From the NCBI GenBank assembly GCA_029202545.1, contig CP119311.1, positions 5,890,001 through 5,954,000 on the forward strand: a stretch of DNA of 64,000 nucleotides, in the 5' to 3' direction. Under the pieces are notes generated by a model. The model did no database searches, was not told where the DNA came from, and saw nothing but the letters and a program-made list of their open reading frames with translations. The position numbers and the translations under genes are program-made. Below, one piece after another: positions 8,841 to 16,798 of the stretch (positions are counted from its first letter, which is position 1; each line of letters starts with the position of its first letter). This stretch comes from Candidatus Pseudobacter hemicellulosilyticus. GTDB lineage: Bacteria > Bacteroidota > Bacteroidia > Chitinophagales > Chitinophagaceae.

Positions 8841-8887
8841 CCAGACCGGCAACTGCCCGCTACAGGAGCGGGCGGTTGGCCATCTGG
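8841..8887 (-). promoter_or_regulatory. Long imperfect hairpin upstream of rpsD
   Basis: The segment folds with an apical 7-base-pair stem GCCCGCT/AGCGGGC (five-base loop), continued by AAC/GTT and an outer CCAGA/TCTGG, with a few mismatches. It starts 17 bases after the rpsK stop and lies about 90 bases before rpsD. Candidate S4-responsive element, processing site or partial terminator; function inferred from position only. Confidence 0.45.
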
Positions 8888-8903
8888 TATACAGACAGTT
8901 TGC

Positions 8904-9317
8904 TTATACTCTTCTTTTCTTGGGAGGACGGCAGCCATTGTGGGGCAGCGGGGTAACGTCCTTGATCATCACTACTTCGATACCGTTCTGAGCGAGACCA
9001 CGAATGGAGCTTTCACGACCGGCGCCGGGGCCTTTCACGTAAACATCCACTTTCTTAACACCTGCATCGAAAGCAGTTTTGGAAGCATCAGCAGAAGCCA
9101 TCTGGGCTGCATACGGTGTGTTCTTTTTGGAACCACGGAAGCCCATTTTACCGGCGCTGCTCCAGGAGATCACCTGGCCGTTCTTGTTAGTGATGCTGAT
9201 GATGAGGTTGTTGAAGCTGGCGGAGATATGTGCATCACCGTAAGAATCAACTTTAACGATCCTTTTCTTCGCAGCGGCTTTTGCGCTGTTGCCTTTGCTG
9301 GCTTGTGCTTTTGCCAT
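8904..9317 (-). CDS. rpsK: 30S ribosomal protein S11
   Basis: Small-subunit platform protein, 137 residues. It has an Ala/Lys-rich N-terminus typical of Bacteroidota, then DAHISASFNNLIISITNKNGQ, SSAGKMGFRGSKKNTPYAAQ and the C-terminal DVTPLPHNGCRPPKKRRV that contacts rRNA. It lies between rpsM and rpsD. The 169-base spacer before it is unusually long for this operon and holds a small terminator-like hairpin. Confidence 0.97.
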   Translation of the reverse strand: MAKAQASKGNSAKAAAKKRIVKVDSYGDAHISASFNNLIISITNKNGQVISWSSAGKMGFRGSKKNTPYAAQMASADASKTAFDAGVKKVDVYVKGPGAGRESSIRGLAQNGIEVVMIKDVTPLPHNGCRPPKKRRV

Positions 9318-9453
9318 AATTCTTTAAAAGGTAATCTGGTTGCTGAATAATTAACCCACTGTTGTGAGCGGGACCATTCCTCCTGCCGACCCTGGCTATC
9401 CGGTATTGATCCCTTATCTGGACGGTATTGCTACCGCCGGGTCTGTATAGCGC

Positions 9454-9478
9454 AAAAGACGCAAGTAATACCTGCGTC
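9454..9478 (-). terminator. Weak terminator-like hairpin between rpsM and rpsK
   Basis: GACGCA and TGCGTC (9458-9463 with 9473-9478) pair, extended by three inner pairs around a three-base loop, and are followed on the minus strand by UUUU then GCGC. The short U-run suggests partial termination or a processing signal rather than a full stop, since essential genes follow. Confidence 0.45.
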
Positions 9479-9486
9479 CTCACTAA

Positions 9487-9867
9487 CTATTTCTTAGTGG
9501 CTTTCTTCTTACCGGCAACCGTCTTACGTTTACCTTTCCTCGTACGGCTGTTGGTCCTGGTACGCTGACCACGAACCGGCAGGCCTTTACGATGACGCAG
9601 TCCACGGTAGCAGGCGATATCCAGCAAACGCTTGATGCTCATCTGCACTTCGGAACGCAACTGGCCTTCCACTTTGAACTCATTGGTGATGATGGTCCGG
9701 ATAGCATTCAGCTCATCATCATCCCAGGCATTCACTTTCTTGTTAAAGTCAATACCTGCTTTGTCCAGAATGTATTTGGCAGTTGAGGGACCGATACCAT
9801 AAATATAGGTAAGACCGATTTCTCCTCTTTTGTTTTTTGGTAAGTCTACACCGGCAATACGTGCCAT
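9487..9867 (-). CDS. rpsM: 30S ribosomal protein S13
   Basis: Small-subunit head protein contacting tRNA and forming bridges to the large subunit; 126 residues. MARIAGVDLPKNKRGEIGLT opens the protein, YIYGIGPSTAKYIL is the helix-two-turn-helix, and RHRKGLPVRGQRTRTNSRT is the conserved basic tail. It is the third gene of the infA-rplQ operon. Confidence 0.98.
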   Translation of the reverse strand: MARIAGVDLPKNKRGEIGLTYIYGIGPSTAKYILDKAGIDFNKKVNAWDDDELNAIRTIITNEFKVEGQLRSEVQMSIKRLLDIACYRGLRHRKGLPVRGQRTRTNSRTRKGKRKTVAGKKKATKK

Positions 9868-9910
9868 ATTAGAATTGAAATTTTAGATTTTACGATGTTA
9901 ACTGGTCAAA

Positions 9911-9927
9911 AGCCGGATCCCCCGGCT
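9911..9927 (-). other. Hairpin in the rpmJ-rpsM spacer
   Basis: AGCCGG at 9911-9916 pairs with CCGGCT at 9922-9927 around a five-base loop, and UUUU-G follows on the minus strand. One of a series of GC hairpins found in the spacers of this operon. Confidence 0.4.
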
Positions 9928-9936
9928 ATGCCCCGA

Positions 9937-10053
9937 TTATCCCTGGCGCTGTTTGAAGCGGGGATTCTTTTTGTTGATCACATACAGGCGTCCTTTCCTT
10001 CTCACGATCTTGCAATCGGCGCTACGTTTTTTAATGGAGGCTCTTACTTTCAT
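9937..10053 (-). CDS. rpmJ: 50S ribosomal protein L36
   Basis: A 38-residue protein read directly from the minus strand: it begins MKVRASIKKRSADCKIVRRK and ends NPRFKQRQG. This is L36, which binds 23S rRNA near the GTPase centre. Only one of the usual four zinc ligands (the Cys in SADCKIV) remains, so this is the zinc-free C-minus form common in Bacteroidota. Its place between infA and rpsM is canonical. Confidence 0.97.
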   Translation of the reverse strand: MKVRASIKKRSADCKIVRRKGRLYVINKKNPRFKQRQG

Positions 10054-10094
10054 ATTAGTTTGTTTTACACTTTCAAAACGAATACAGGTACGCT

Positions 10095-10313
10095 TTATTT
10101 ATACCTGAAGATGATCCTTCCCCTTGACAGATCATACGGGCTCATCTCCACTCCCACTTTGTCACCCGGCAGGATCCGGATGTAGTTCATCCGCATCTTT
10201 CCCGAGATCGTTGCCAGTATTTCATGTCCATTTTCCAGCTTCACCTTGAACATAGCATTGGACAAGGCTTCCTGAATTACTCCATCCTGTTTAATAAGCG
10301 GTTGTTTACCCAT
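10095..10313 (-). CDS. infA: Translation initiation factor IF-1
   Basis: A 72-residue OB-fold protein that binds the ribosomal A site during initiation. Typical sequence: KQDGVIQEALSNAMFKVKLE, ENGHEILATISGKMRMNYIR and LPGDKVGVEMSPYDLSRGRI. It is the first gene of its transcription unit here: a -7 element lies 18 bases upstream of the ATG, and secY, which often precedes infA in Bacteroidota, is absent. Confidence 0.97.
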   Translation of the reverse strand: MGKQPLIKQDGVIQEALSNAMFKVKLENGHEILATISGKMRMNYIRILPGDKVGVEMSPYDLSRGRIIFRYK

Positions 10314-10330
10314 ACACGTTTAAGGAGGCG

Positions 10331-10338
10331 CAAAGATA
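10331..10338 (-). promoter_or_regulatory. -7 promoter element for the infA operon
   Basis: TATCTTTG matches the Bacteroidota -7 consensus TAnnTTTG and lies 18 bases before the infA ATG. No good -33 TTTG is seen at the expected spacing. It would make the infA-rplQ operon independent of the secY operon. Confidence 0.65.
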
Positions 10339-10443
10339 GGACTATCAGCCATAAATATGAAAAAATCTGTCAAATTTTTCCACCGGCCCTGAAAGTCCCG
10401 CCCCGACTGCCTGTAATACCTTGTTTTTATGGCCTGAGTACCC

Positions 10444-10842
10444 TCAGGCCGGGTTTAATTCTACCTTGGTCATCTGGTAATAATGGTTCTGCAGCTCATG
10501 CACATAAATAGCTTCATGCAGGTGCCGCCGGTCCTCCCGGTACCAGATCTCCAGTTTATGGAAATCCCCCTCCCCGGCTATCATGACCCGGAAAGGTCCT
10601 TTCATATATTTAATGGTGCTATCCTCATTTACCTGTTTGCTGAAGCCCAGCTTGATCAGCTGTGCCTCGCTCAAAGGGATGGGATACAGGTCCTCCGGCT
10701 TGAACCAGAATTCCTGGACCGGCGTTTCCACACAGACCTCATGGTCTTCCCTGTTGAGTTCTTTTACCACGCCTTCTGTTTGCTGGCCCTCATATTCGGC
10801 CATGACGATATCTCCTGGCTGGAGTGTAGATAATTTGATCAT
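10444..10842 (-). CDS. Conserved-looking hypothetical protein
   Basis: A 132-residue cytosolic protein without signal or membrane segment. The N-terminus (STLQPGDIVMAEYEGQQTEGVV) resembles a small SH3-like or KOW-like barrel; the C-terminus (FHKLEIWYREDRRHLHEAIY, then VHELQNHYYQMTKVEL) is aromatic and His-rich. I cannot name a family. The ATG at 10842 is preferred over the upstream start at 10878, which adds unconserved residues. A hairpin, GGCCTGAG/CTCAGGCC at 10433-10452, spans the stop codon and may mark the transcript end. Confidence 0.65.
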   Translation of the reverse strand: MIKLSTLQPGDIVMAEYEGQQTEGVVKELNREDHEVCVETPVQEFWFKPEDLYPIPLSEAQLIKLGFSKQVNEDSTIKYMKGPFRVMIAGEGDFHKLEIWYREDRRHLHEAIYVHELQNHYYQMTKVELNPA

Positions 10843-10933
10843 AATGGCAGCTTTTTTAAGTGAATAGTTGATACTCAATTTAATAAAGCCCGCCGAAATG
10901 ACAAAATTAACTTATATGATAGTCACTTGCCCT

Positions 10934-11923
10934 TTAAAACCCGCTGTCTTTCAACTGTTCATTGATGAACCGCAGCTCTTCAGGGGTCAGTTTCACGTCA
11001 ATAGCACGGGCATTCTGCACAGCCTGCTCTGTGTTCCGCGCACCCACCAGCGCCACCGTGATAGCCGGCTGCTCAATGGTCCAGCGGATCACCAGCTGGC
11101 TCAGGCTTGCATTTTTGGCCTGGGCCAGGGGCCGCAACTTATCCAGGAAGGCATTTACTTTAATAATGCTCTCTTCCGTATAGAAACGATTGCCCTCCCG
11201 GGTATCTCCTTCATTGAAGGAGTGACCGGGTTTGATCTTGCCGGTCAGCAGGCCCCGTTGCAGCGGGCTATAGGCAATGATAGATTTCCTTTCTTTGATA
11301 GCGTAGGGAACAATATCCTTTTCAATATCCCGCAGCACCATGCTGTAGGGCACCTGGTCGGAAGCCAGCTGGATGGTATCATCCGCCTCTATCAGCTGGT
11401 CCAGGGAATAGTTACATACCCCTGCCGCCCGGATCTTACCTTCGGCCTGCAGATCGGCCAGCGCCTGCATAGTTTCTCCGATCGGCGTGGTAGCATCCGG
11501 CCAGTGGATCTGGAAAAGGTCAATATAATCTGTATTCAGGCGGCGCAGGCAGTCCTCACATTCCCTGAACACACTTTCACGGGTAGCCAGTTTATACATC
11601 TTCAGCGGAGTGCCGCTGTTATCTTTCGTATCAAAATAATATTCTCCCTGTTCCACATCCCAGCGCAGTCCGAATTTTGTCAGGATCTGCACTTTGTCGC
11701 GCGGAATACCTTTGATAGCTTCCGCCACAATCTCTTCACTCAGGCCCTGCCCATAAACAGGTGCAGTATCAATGGAAGTAATGCCTTCTGCATAAGCTGC
11801 CTGGATAGCTTTTACGGCCTCTTTCCTGTCTGCTCCACCCCACATCCAGCCACCAATAGCCCATGCGCCAAATGTGATGGCAGATAACTGAATATCCGTT
11901 TCGCCTAACTGTCTGTATTCCAT
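10934..11923 (-). CDS. Aldo/keto reductase
   Basis: An NADPH-dependent oxidoreductase of 329 residues with a TIM-barrel fold. Visible motifs: AITFGAWAIGGWMWGG, SIDTAPVYGQGLSEEIVAEA (catalytic Asp and Tyr), TKFGLRWD (Lys), IDLFQIHWPD (His) and the C-terminal VALVGARNTEQAVQNA that binds the cofactor. The substrate cannot be inferred. The ATG at 11923 precedes MEYRQLGETD, the usual family start; a longer frame to 11968 overlaps a -7-like TATTTTTG at 11945-11952. It is transcribed alone. Confidence 0.92.
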   Translation of the reverse strand: MEYRQLGETDIQLSAITFGAWAIGGWMWGGADRKEAVKAIQAAYAEGITSIDTAPVYGQGLSEEIVAEAIKGIPRDKVQILTKFGLRWDVEQGEYYFDTKDNSGTPLKMYKLATRESVFRECEDCLRRLNTDYIDLFQIHWPDATTPIGETMQALADLQAEGKIRAAGVCNYSLDQLIEADDTIQLASDQVPYSMVLRDIEKDIVPYAIKERKSIIAYSPLQRGLLTGKIKPGHSFNEGDTREGNRFYTEESIIKVNAFLDKLRPLAQAKNASLSQLVIRWTIEQPAITVALVGARNTEQAVQNARAIDVKLTPEELRFINEQLKDSGF

Positions 11924-12018
11924 TTCTGCTTTTTTAATGTTGGGCAAAAATAGCAGATCAGGGAACAAAGCCTAACGATAACGGGATTTTCTTTTTATAA
12001 TTTTTTGAAAGAAATTGG

Positions 12019-13395
12019 TTAGCGGTACACAATGACCGGGCCACCGGATGAGGGCCGGATGAATTCAATGTTGCCCGATCCAATGCCGTTCTTTTTTATT
12101 TTCAGCTCCACAGGCTGAACAGCTGTACTGCCATAAATTAATTGTAATGCTTTATCCACCGACCTGTCTCCCGGCAGGCCCAGCGGCTGCAACGGCAGCT
12201 GGCTGAGTTCATCCACCGTATAGTCAGGCAATAACCCATCACTATAATTGCCCATACCATGCGCATCTGCAATTTTGTACACGGTAGGCATGATCACCCA
12301 GTCCACCTGCCTGGGCGTACGCCGGTCTTCTATTTTAAAAGCCGCTTCATCTTTGCCCAGTGTTTTACCACCAATCAGTATGACCGGTAAAAAAGGCCGC
12401 AGGTTATGGGCCAGCAATTCTGCCGCAGAAGCAGTGTGCTGGGACACCAGGATAAAGACCCGCTTCAATCCCAGGTTCAGCGCTTTCAGTTCATTCATAT
12501 CCCGGCCCTGCGGAACCACGGAAAAAGCAATGGCCTGTGCAAAGGATTGCTGGAGTTTGCCGCCATGCTGGTTACCCTGGTAGGTTATAAATAGCGCATC
12601 AGGGTTAAAGGCTGGCGCCAGCATGGCTGCCAGTTTGGTGGCTGAAGCCACACTCCCGCCGGGATTATAACGAAGATCAATAATAAGTTCTGCAATTGCT
12701 GCTTCCTGCAATTTCCCTACCGCCTGCAGCAGGGAACCATCATCATATTCATTGCATAAATAATACGCCAGGTAGCCTGTACGTATGCCATTCCTTACAA
12801 AATGCCGGGCGGCAAAAACACTTTGCTGCGGTACGGGTCCCTGTGGTATCACTACCACCGCAGAATCAGCCAGGGAAGTTTGGTCCCGGTCAAAGGAAGC
12901 CAGCTGTAAAGTAACAGTGGATCCCTCCACTACCCTTTTAGCTGTTTCAGCCGGCGCTGCTGCATTGATGTCCGCCTCATTCACTTTGGTGAAGAACATG
13001 CCTCTTTCCAATCCCACCAGGTAGGCCCTGCTGCCAGGGATCACCATGGTCACTATACCTGTCAGCCGGCCCGCCTGAAAAGGATGCGGGACCAGGGCAT
13101 AATGAAAGCCGAATAACTCTGCGGCCGATTTTGGATAGGTACTCAGCTGGCCGTTGTACAACCAGGAGAACCGGTCTTTGGCGGATAGCAGCTTTTTAAA
13201 GAATTCTTCCGTAGGCAACTGATAGGGCGGCTGTGCCGGCAGGTCCTTATTCCAGTAATAGTACAGCTGCATGCTGTCATACACCCACTTGTTGGCTATG
13301 CCCAGTGGATCAGTGGGTTGGAACCCATGCTTTTTGGAGCAGGACAAGCCGAATAAAAGCAGGACAGCCGCCAGCCTTAACCCTGCGGCAGCCAT
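12019..13395 (-). CDS. S41 family C-terminal processing peptidase-like lipoprotein
   Basis: A 458-residue secreted serine peptidase. A lipoprotein signal (LFGLSC) precedes an N-terminal helical region, a PDZ-like part (VTMVIPGSRAYLVGLERGM) and the S41 catalytic domain: ELIIDLRYNPGGSVASA, then LVSQHTASAAELLAH with the nucleophile Ser and GGKTLGKDEAAF with the general-base Lys. It should cleave C-terminal peptides in the periplasm or at the outer membrane. The ATG at 13395 begins a good signal; a GTG at 13434 would add 13 residues. Spaced away from both neighbours. Confidence 0.88.
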   Translation of the reverse strand: MAAAGLRLAAVLLLFGLSCSKKHGFQPTDPLGIANKWVYDSMQLYYYWNKDLPAQPPYQLPTEEFFKKLLSAKDRFSWLYNGQLSTYPKSAAELFGFHYALVPHPFQAGRLTGIVTMVIPGSRAYLVGLERGMFFTKVNEADINAAAPAETAKRVVEGSTVTLQLASFDRDQTSLADSAVVVIPQGPVPQQSVFAARHFVRNGIRTGYLAYYLCNEYDDGSLLQAVGKLQEAAIAELIIDLRYNPGGSVASATKLAAMLAPAFNPDALFITYQGNQHGGKLQQSFAQAIAFSVVPQGRDMNELKALNLGLKRVFILVSQHTASAAELLAHNLRPFLPVILIGGKTLGKDEAAFKIEDRRTPRQVDWVIMPTVYKIADAHGMGNYSDGLLPDYTVDELSQLPLQPLGLPGDRSVDKALQLIYGSTAVQPVELKIKKNGIGSGNIEFIRPSSGGPVIVYR

Positions 13396-13516
13396 CCTGC
13401 GAAAAAAAAGAAAGGAACGATGATGAATTGGCACAGGACTATTTTAAGGAATATTTATTTAAATGTTAATTCTCCAAATTTGTAACTTTAGCGTGGATTT
13501 AAACAATTACAACAAT

Positions 13517-13552
13517 GGGGTGCCTGTTCGCTGCAGGTGCCCCGTTTGTTTT
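13517..13552. other. Strong hairpin with U-rich flank in a 224-base spacer
   Basis: Ten paired bases (13517-13526 with 13534-13543, two of them G-U on the plus strand) around a seven-base loop, followed on the plus strand by GTTTGTTTT. As a plus-strand element it looks like an intrinsic terminator but no plus-strand gene precedes it; on the minus strand it would lie in the leader of the S41 gene. Confidence 0.5.
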
Positions 13553-13563
13553 AGGCAGGTAAA

Positions 13564-13595
13564 GGATTGACGCAGGCTTTCGCATACGTCAATCC
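13564..13595 (-). terminator. 3' hairpin of the T9SS cargo gene
   Basis: A perfect 9-base-pair stem (13564-13572 with 13587-13595) starting 25 bases after the stop of the upstream minus-strand gene. The following U content is poor, so termination strength is uncertain. Confidence 0.45.
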
Positions 13596-13619
13596 GTTTG
13601 CATTACACTATTTTATATA

Positions 13620-15047
13620 CTACTGTTTTACAAAGGTCCTGCTCTGTTTCTGGCCATTCACCCTGTATACCAGGTGATAGCTGCCAGGCAGCAGCCTGCT
13701 CACGCTCACTGTTGTCTGAACTGTACCTTTCTGCACATTTTGGGTCAGCACCTGGTGACCGTCAGCAGCAATCACCTGCACCGCAGCGCCGGCTTCTGCC
13801 GCAGAATGCCGGATGGTCAGCTGGTCAACCACCGGGTTGGGGAATACGGACAGCTTCAGCACCCCATCCACTTTCAGCACATCACTGTACAGGACAACAC
13901 CATCTTTGCCATCCATTTTTACGCGGTAGAATACCGGTTGCTCGGAGCGACTGTCCCTCGTTTCATACAACCCTTTGTTGCTGGTCTTCTGAATACTGTT
14001 GACAGCAGCAAATGTTTTACCGTCATCCGAACGTTCTACAGTGTAACCAGTGGCATTGTCTTCATCAGCGGTATTCCATTGCAGGGTCACCAGCAGCTCG
14101 TCAGTCTGCTCAGCATTGAGCCAGAAATTGATCAGGGCAATCCTGGATCCGTCAATCACCAGCACATTGCTAAGCCCGCCCGTGGTATTTTTGGTATTGA
14201 TGGCGCCGTTGTTCACGGAGGGCCATTTGCCATCAAACGACAGGTAGAGGTTTTGCAGACTGGCATCCTGCAGGCCCAGTACCGCAATATGCCGGATACC
14301 GCTGGCCAGGTTATTGGGAAGAATAGTTCCCCATGCCCTGTTGATGCCATCTACCTGATCAGCATAGAAAGGCGCATAGCCATTGGCAACGGAATTCACG
14401 GTGCCGTCGCTTTCAATGAAAGTGCCGGCTATGGGACGCTGGCCGCTGACAATGCCCAGCAGGTTATCATACAGCAGCACAAACTGTTTTGCAGCCGCTC
14501 TTTTCAGCGGGGTGCTGCGCAGGGCGGTGCCGCTGGCGGGATCGGATCCAAAATTGATCACCGTTACGGCTTCCGGTACAGTCAGCAGCTGGTCAATGAA
14601 ACCGCCGCCTGCACCATCATTCAGGACAATACGGAGCCAGATCTGGATACCGGTAAGGAAGTTAAAGCCGGAACCGGGTTCATTGGCAAACCAGCCGGTA
14701 TAGGCGCCGCTGGCGTTGGTGGTAAACTCCCCATAGTTATTGGGACCTTCCAGGGCAGGGCTGAGCACGCGGACAAAACTGCCGCTGTCCTTTACCACCA
14801 GGAAGGGACCATCCCCATCAAAGCCAAACAGGGTATCCGCTACAAACCGGTTGTAATAACGGTAAGTGGCATTGGGCTTCAGGCCGCTCAGTGTGATGCG
14901 GGATACATAAGGGACCTTACGGTCGTCAGCAGGGTTGAAATTGCCAACACCCTGGATATATTTTGGCAGGTATACTGCCGTAGCCGTCTGCGCACTTGCG
15001 GCTACCGATCCCAGCAGGCAAAGCAGGATCAGGATTTTTGCTTTCAT
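13620..15047 (-). CDS. T9SS type A cargo protein
   Basis: A 475-residue secreted protein. After a signal peptide (ILLCLLGSVAASAQ) comes an N-terminal beta-rich domain (YRYYNRFVADTLFGFDGDG, YGEFTTNASGAYTGWFANEP) also present in the protein at 17973-20636. A fibronectin-like stretch follows (LVTLQWNTADEDNATGYTVE), then a C-terminal type A sorting domain (LSVFPNPVVDQLTIRH and ending YRVNGQKQSRTFVKQ). The sorting domain directs export by type IX secretion and cleavage or attachment at the surface. The ligand or enzyme activity is unknown. It is the last gene of the sigma-factor/TonB locus that begins at 26352. Confidence 0.85.
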   Translation of the reverse strand: MKAKILILLCLLGSVAASAQTATAVYLPKYIQGVGNFNPADDRKVPYVSRITLSGLKPNATYRYYNRFVADTLFGFDGDGPFLVVKDSGSFVRVLSPALEGPNNYGEFTTNASGAYTGWFANEPGSGFNFLTGIQIWLRIVLNDGAGGGFIDQLLTVPEAVTVINFGSDPASGTALRSTPLKRAAAKQFVLLYDNLLGIVSGQRPIAGTFIESDGTVNSVANGYAPFYADQVDGINRAWGTILPNNLASGIRHIAVLGLQDASLQNLYLSFDGKWPSVNNGAINTKNTTGGLSNVLVIDGSRIALINFWLNAEQTDELLVTLQWNTADEDNATGYTVERSDDGKTFAAVNSIQKTSNKGLYETRDSRSEQPVFYRVKMDGKDGVVLYSDVLKVDGVLKLSVFPNPVVDQLTIRHSAAEAGAAVQVIAADGHQVLTQNVQKGTVQTTVSVSRLLPGSYHLVYRVNGQKQSRTFVKQ

Positions 15048-15137
15048 ACAGAATATTTTAGTGTTTATGTAATAGATCGGCAAAGGATTGCAGAAGCTAT
15101 CAAAAACCAGCGTAGAGTTGTTTCAATAATGGTTCAT

Positions 15138-15177
15138 TAAAAACCGGGTATAGCCGTCAGCAGACGACAATACCCGG
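15138..15177 (-). terminator. Intrinsic terminator after the beta-helix lipoprotein gene
   Basis: CCGGGTA pairs with TACCCGG (15144-15150 with 15171-15177) with an inner GTC/GAC pairing, followed on the minus strand by UUUUU. It lies about 45 bases downstream of the stop at 15224, so the T9SS cargo gene at 13620 may have a separate promoter. Confidence 0.75.
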
Positions 15178-15223
15178 CGTAAAAAAGTTACCTGTTTCAT
15201 GTGTATGATGTCAACCAGTAAGA

Positions 15224-16666
15224 TTAGTAAACCCATTTGGTCCAGCCGGTGGTCCAGTTGGAGCTGCCGCCTGTCTGGGCAAAAGCGCCTTTGTAAGCCA
15301 CCACGGTAACACCGGTCAGACCGGTAAAGCTGGCGCCAGTCAGCGCAGGAGAACCGGCTTGCAGGGTGTAGTCGGGAGCAGTTACGCTATAGGGGCTTAC
15401 CATGCTCACCAGGCTATTGCCAAAACCTGACAGGCAACCTTTAGCAGTAGTATTGGGCAAAGGCACTAAAGTAAATGGCGTAACCAGGGGGTTAACAGCA
15501 GTATCAGGCTCAACAGTACCATGAATGATATTGTTCCTGGTTTTGATAGCCCCTTGTGCGCAGGCGCGTTCAACCCTGTAACCAACCGGGTAGTCGATCA
15601 CGATAGAGTTCTTCAGGTGAGTGAGGCTGCCATTGCGGAACAGTGCGCCGTTCAGCAGGTTTTTGGGAGCGCCCTGCGGACAATCATCGCTGCCAATGAT
15701 AGTTACGTTGGTCACAACAGAACCAGCAGCGCTGTCCAGCGTTGTTTTGCAGGTAGTGCAGCTGCCGGTAGGCGTGTTATCACTTTCAATACCATTGGGG
15801 TTGGGAGAATAAGGAATATCAGGTACTTTGGAAGCTACCACAAACTGGATCTTACCGGAATAACCAAAGTCAAAATCCAGGTCGTCGTCATTATTACCAT
15901 AAGAGATAAGGTTCCGGCCATTGACGGTACCGCCGAAAAATTCAAAACCGTCGTCAGCGCCATAAGCTACCTGGATGAACTGGAGTGTAGTACCAGCGCC
16001 AACACCACCCAGTGTCAGGCCGTTCAGCTCATTACCTTCAGTAATAACAGCACCGGCATATTCAATACGTGCATAACGCAGTACACCGGAGTTATCATTC
16101 ACAGTACCTACACAGGCGCCACCGCCACCATAGTTAATATCAACACCTGCGGGCAGGCTGGGTTCGCCAATACCTTCAATAGTAGTATCAGCCCTGTTCA
16201 GCGGAGCCCTTCCCAGGATCACGATACCGCCCCAGTCGCCAGGAGCAGGACTTGCTTCAGCAGAAGTGAATACAATGGGGCAGGAAGCAGAACCGTTGGC
16301 AGAAATACGGCTGCCGCGGGTAATGATCAGCGCAGAGGCGGAATCCGGAGTGGATTTCCTGATGCCTTCAACGCGTGCGCCCTGGGCTACAGTAAGTACG
16401 GCGCTGCTGGTTACATAAGTCTTTCCGTTCAGTCTCCACAGTGTATCACAGGTCAACGTTCTGTTAGCGTTGATGATAAGGGGAAGCGTAACAGTGTCTT
16501 TGTACTGACCATTGTCAAGCTTACAACCGCAGGGATCAACAGCCAGTAAAACCGGGCCTGCATTAGCGGCCTGGGGGCCAAAATTCTGTCCCTTTTTGCA
16601 AGCAATGGCAATAACTGATGCAGCAACAACTACAACAGCTACGCTAAGGATAAGTTTCTTCTTCAT
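15224..16666 (-). CDS. Surface lipoprotein with right-handed beta-helix-like repeats
   Basis: A 480-residue lipoprotein: an N-terminal hydrophobic segment ends in IAIAC at Cys 23. The mature protein has the pattern of a family often found next to TonB-dependent receptors in Bacteroidota: GDWGGIVILGRAPLN, LRYARIEYAG, FEFFGGTVNGRNLISYGNND and DDDLDFDFGYSGKIQF, consistent with a parallel beta-helix or pectate-lyase-like fold. Many Asp/Asn residues could bind Ca2+. Enzymatic activity is not evident. It lies downstream of the PorV-like gene and is followed by a good terminator. Confidence 0.75.
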   Translation of the reverse strand: MKKKLILSVAVVVVAASVIAIACKKGQNFGPQAANAGPVLLAVDPCGCKLDNGQYKDTVTLPLIINANRTLTCDTLWRLNGKTYVTSSAVLTVAQGARVEGIRKSTPDSASALIITRGSRISANGSASCPIVFTSAEASPAPGDWGGIVILGRAPLNRADTTIEGIGEPSLPAGVDINYGGGGACVGTVNDNSGVLRYARIEYAGAVITEGNELNGLTLGGVGAGTTLQFIQVAYGADDGFEFFGGTVNGRNLISYGNNDDDLDFDFGYSGKIQFVVASKVPDIPYSPNPNGIESDNTPTGSCTTCKTTLDSAAGSVVTNVTIIGSDDCPQGAPKNLLNGALFRNGSLTHLKNSIVIDYPVGYRVERACAQGAIKTRNNIIHGTVEPDTAVNPLVTPFTLVPLPNTTAKGCLSGFGNSLVSMVSPYSVTAPDYTLQAGSPALTGASFTGLTGVTVVAYKGAFAQTGGSSNWTTGWTKWVY

Positions 16667-16798
16667 AGTAAATGTGCGTGTTTGGAATTAAACAATTAAA
16701 ACAATTACAATATGCGAAACAGGTAACTCTTTTGCTTGGATCATCCATCCGGAATCATGAACAGCGGGTACGGGAAAAATGGCCAGGTGCTTATTGAT

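Noticed and set aside
13674..15140. A 488-codon open frame on the plus strand
   Set aside because: It lies antisense to the T9SS cargo gene, has no domain features and arises from the GC-rich codon pattern of the real gene.
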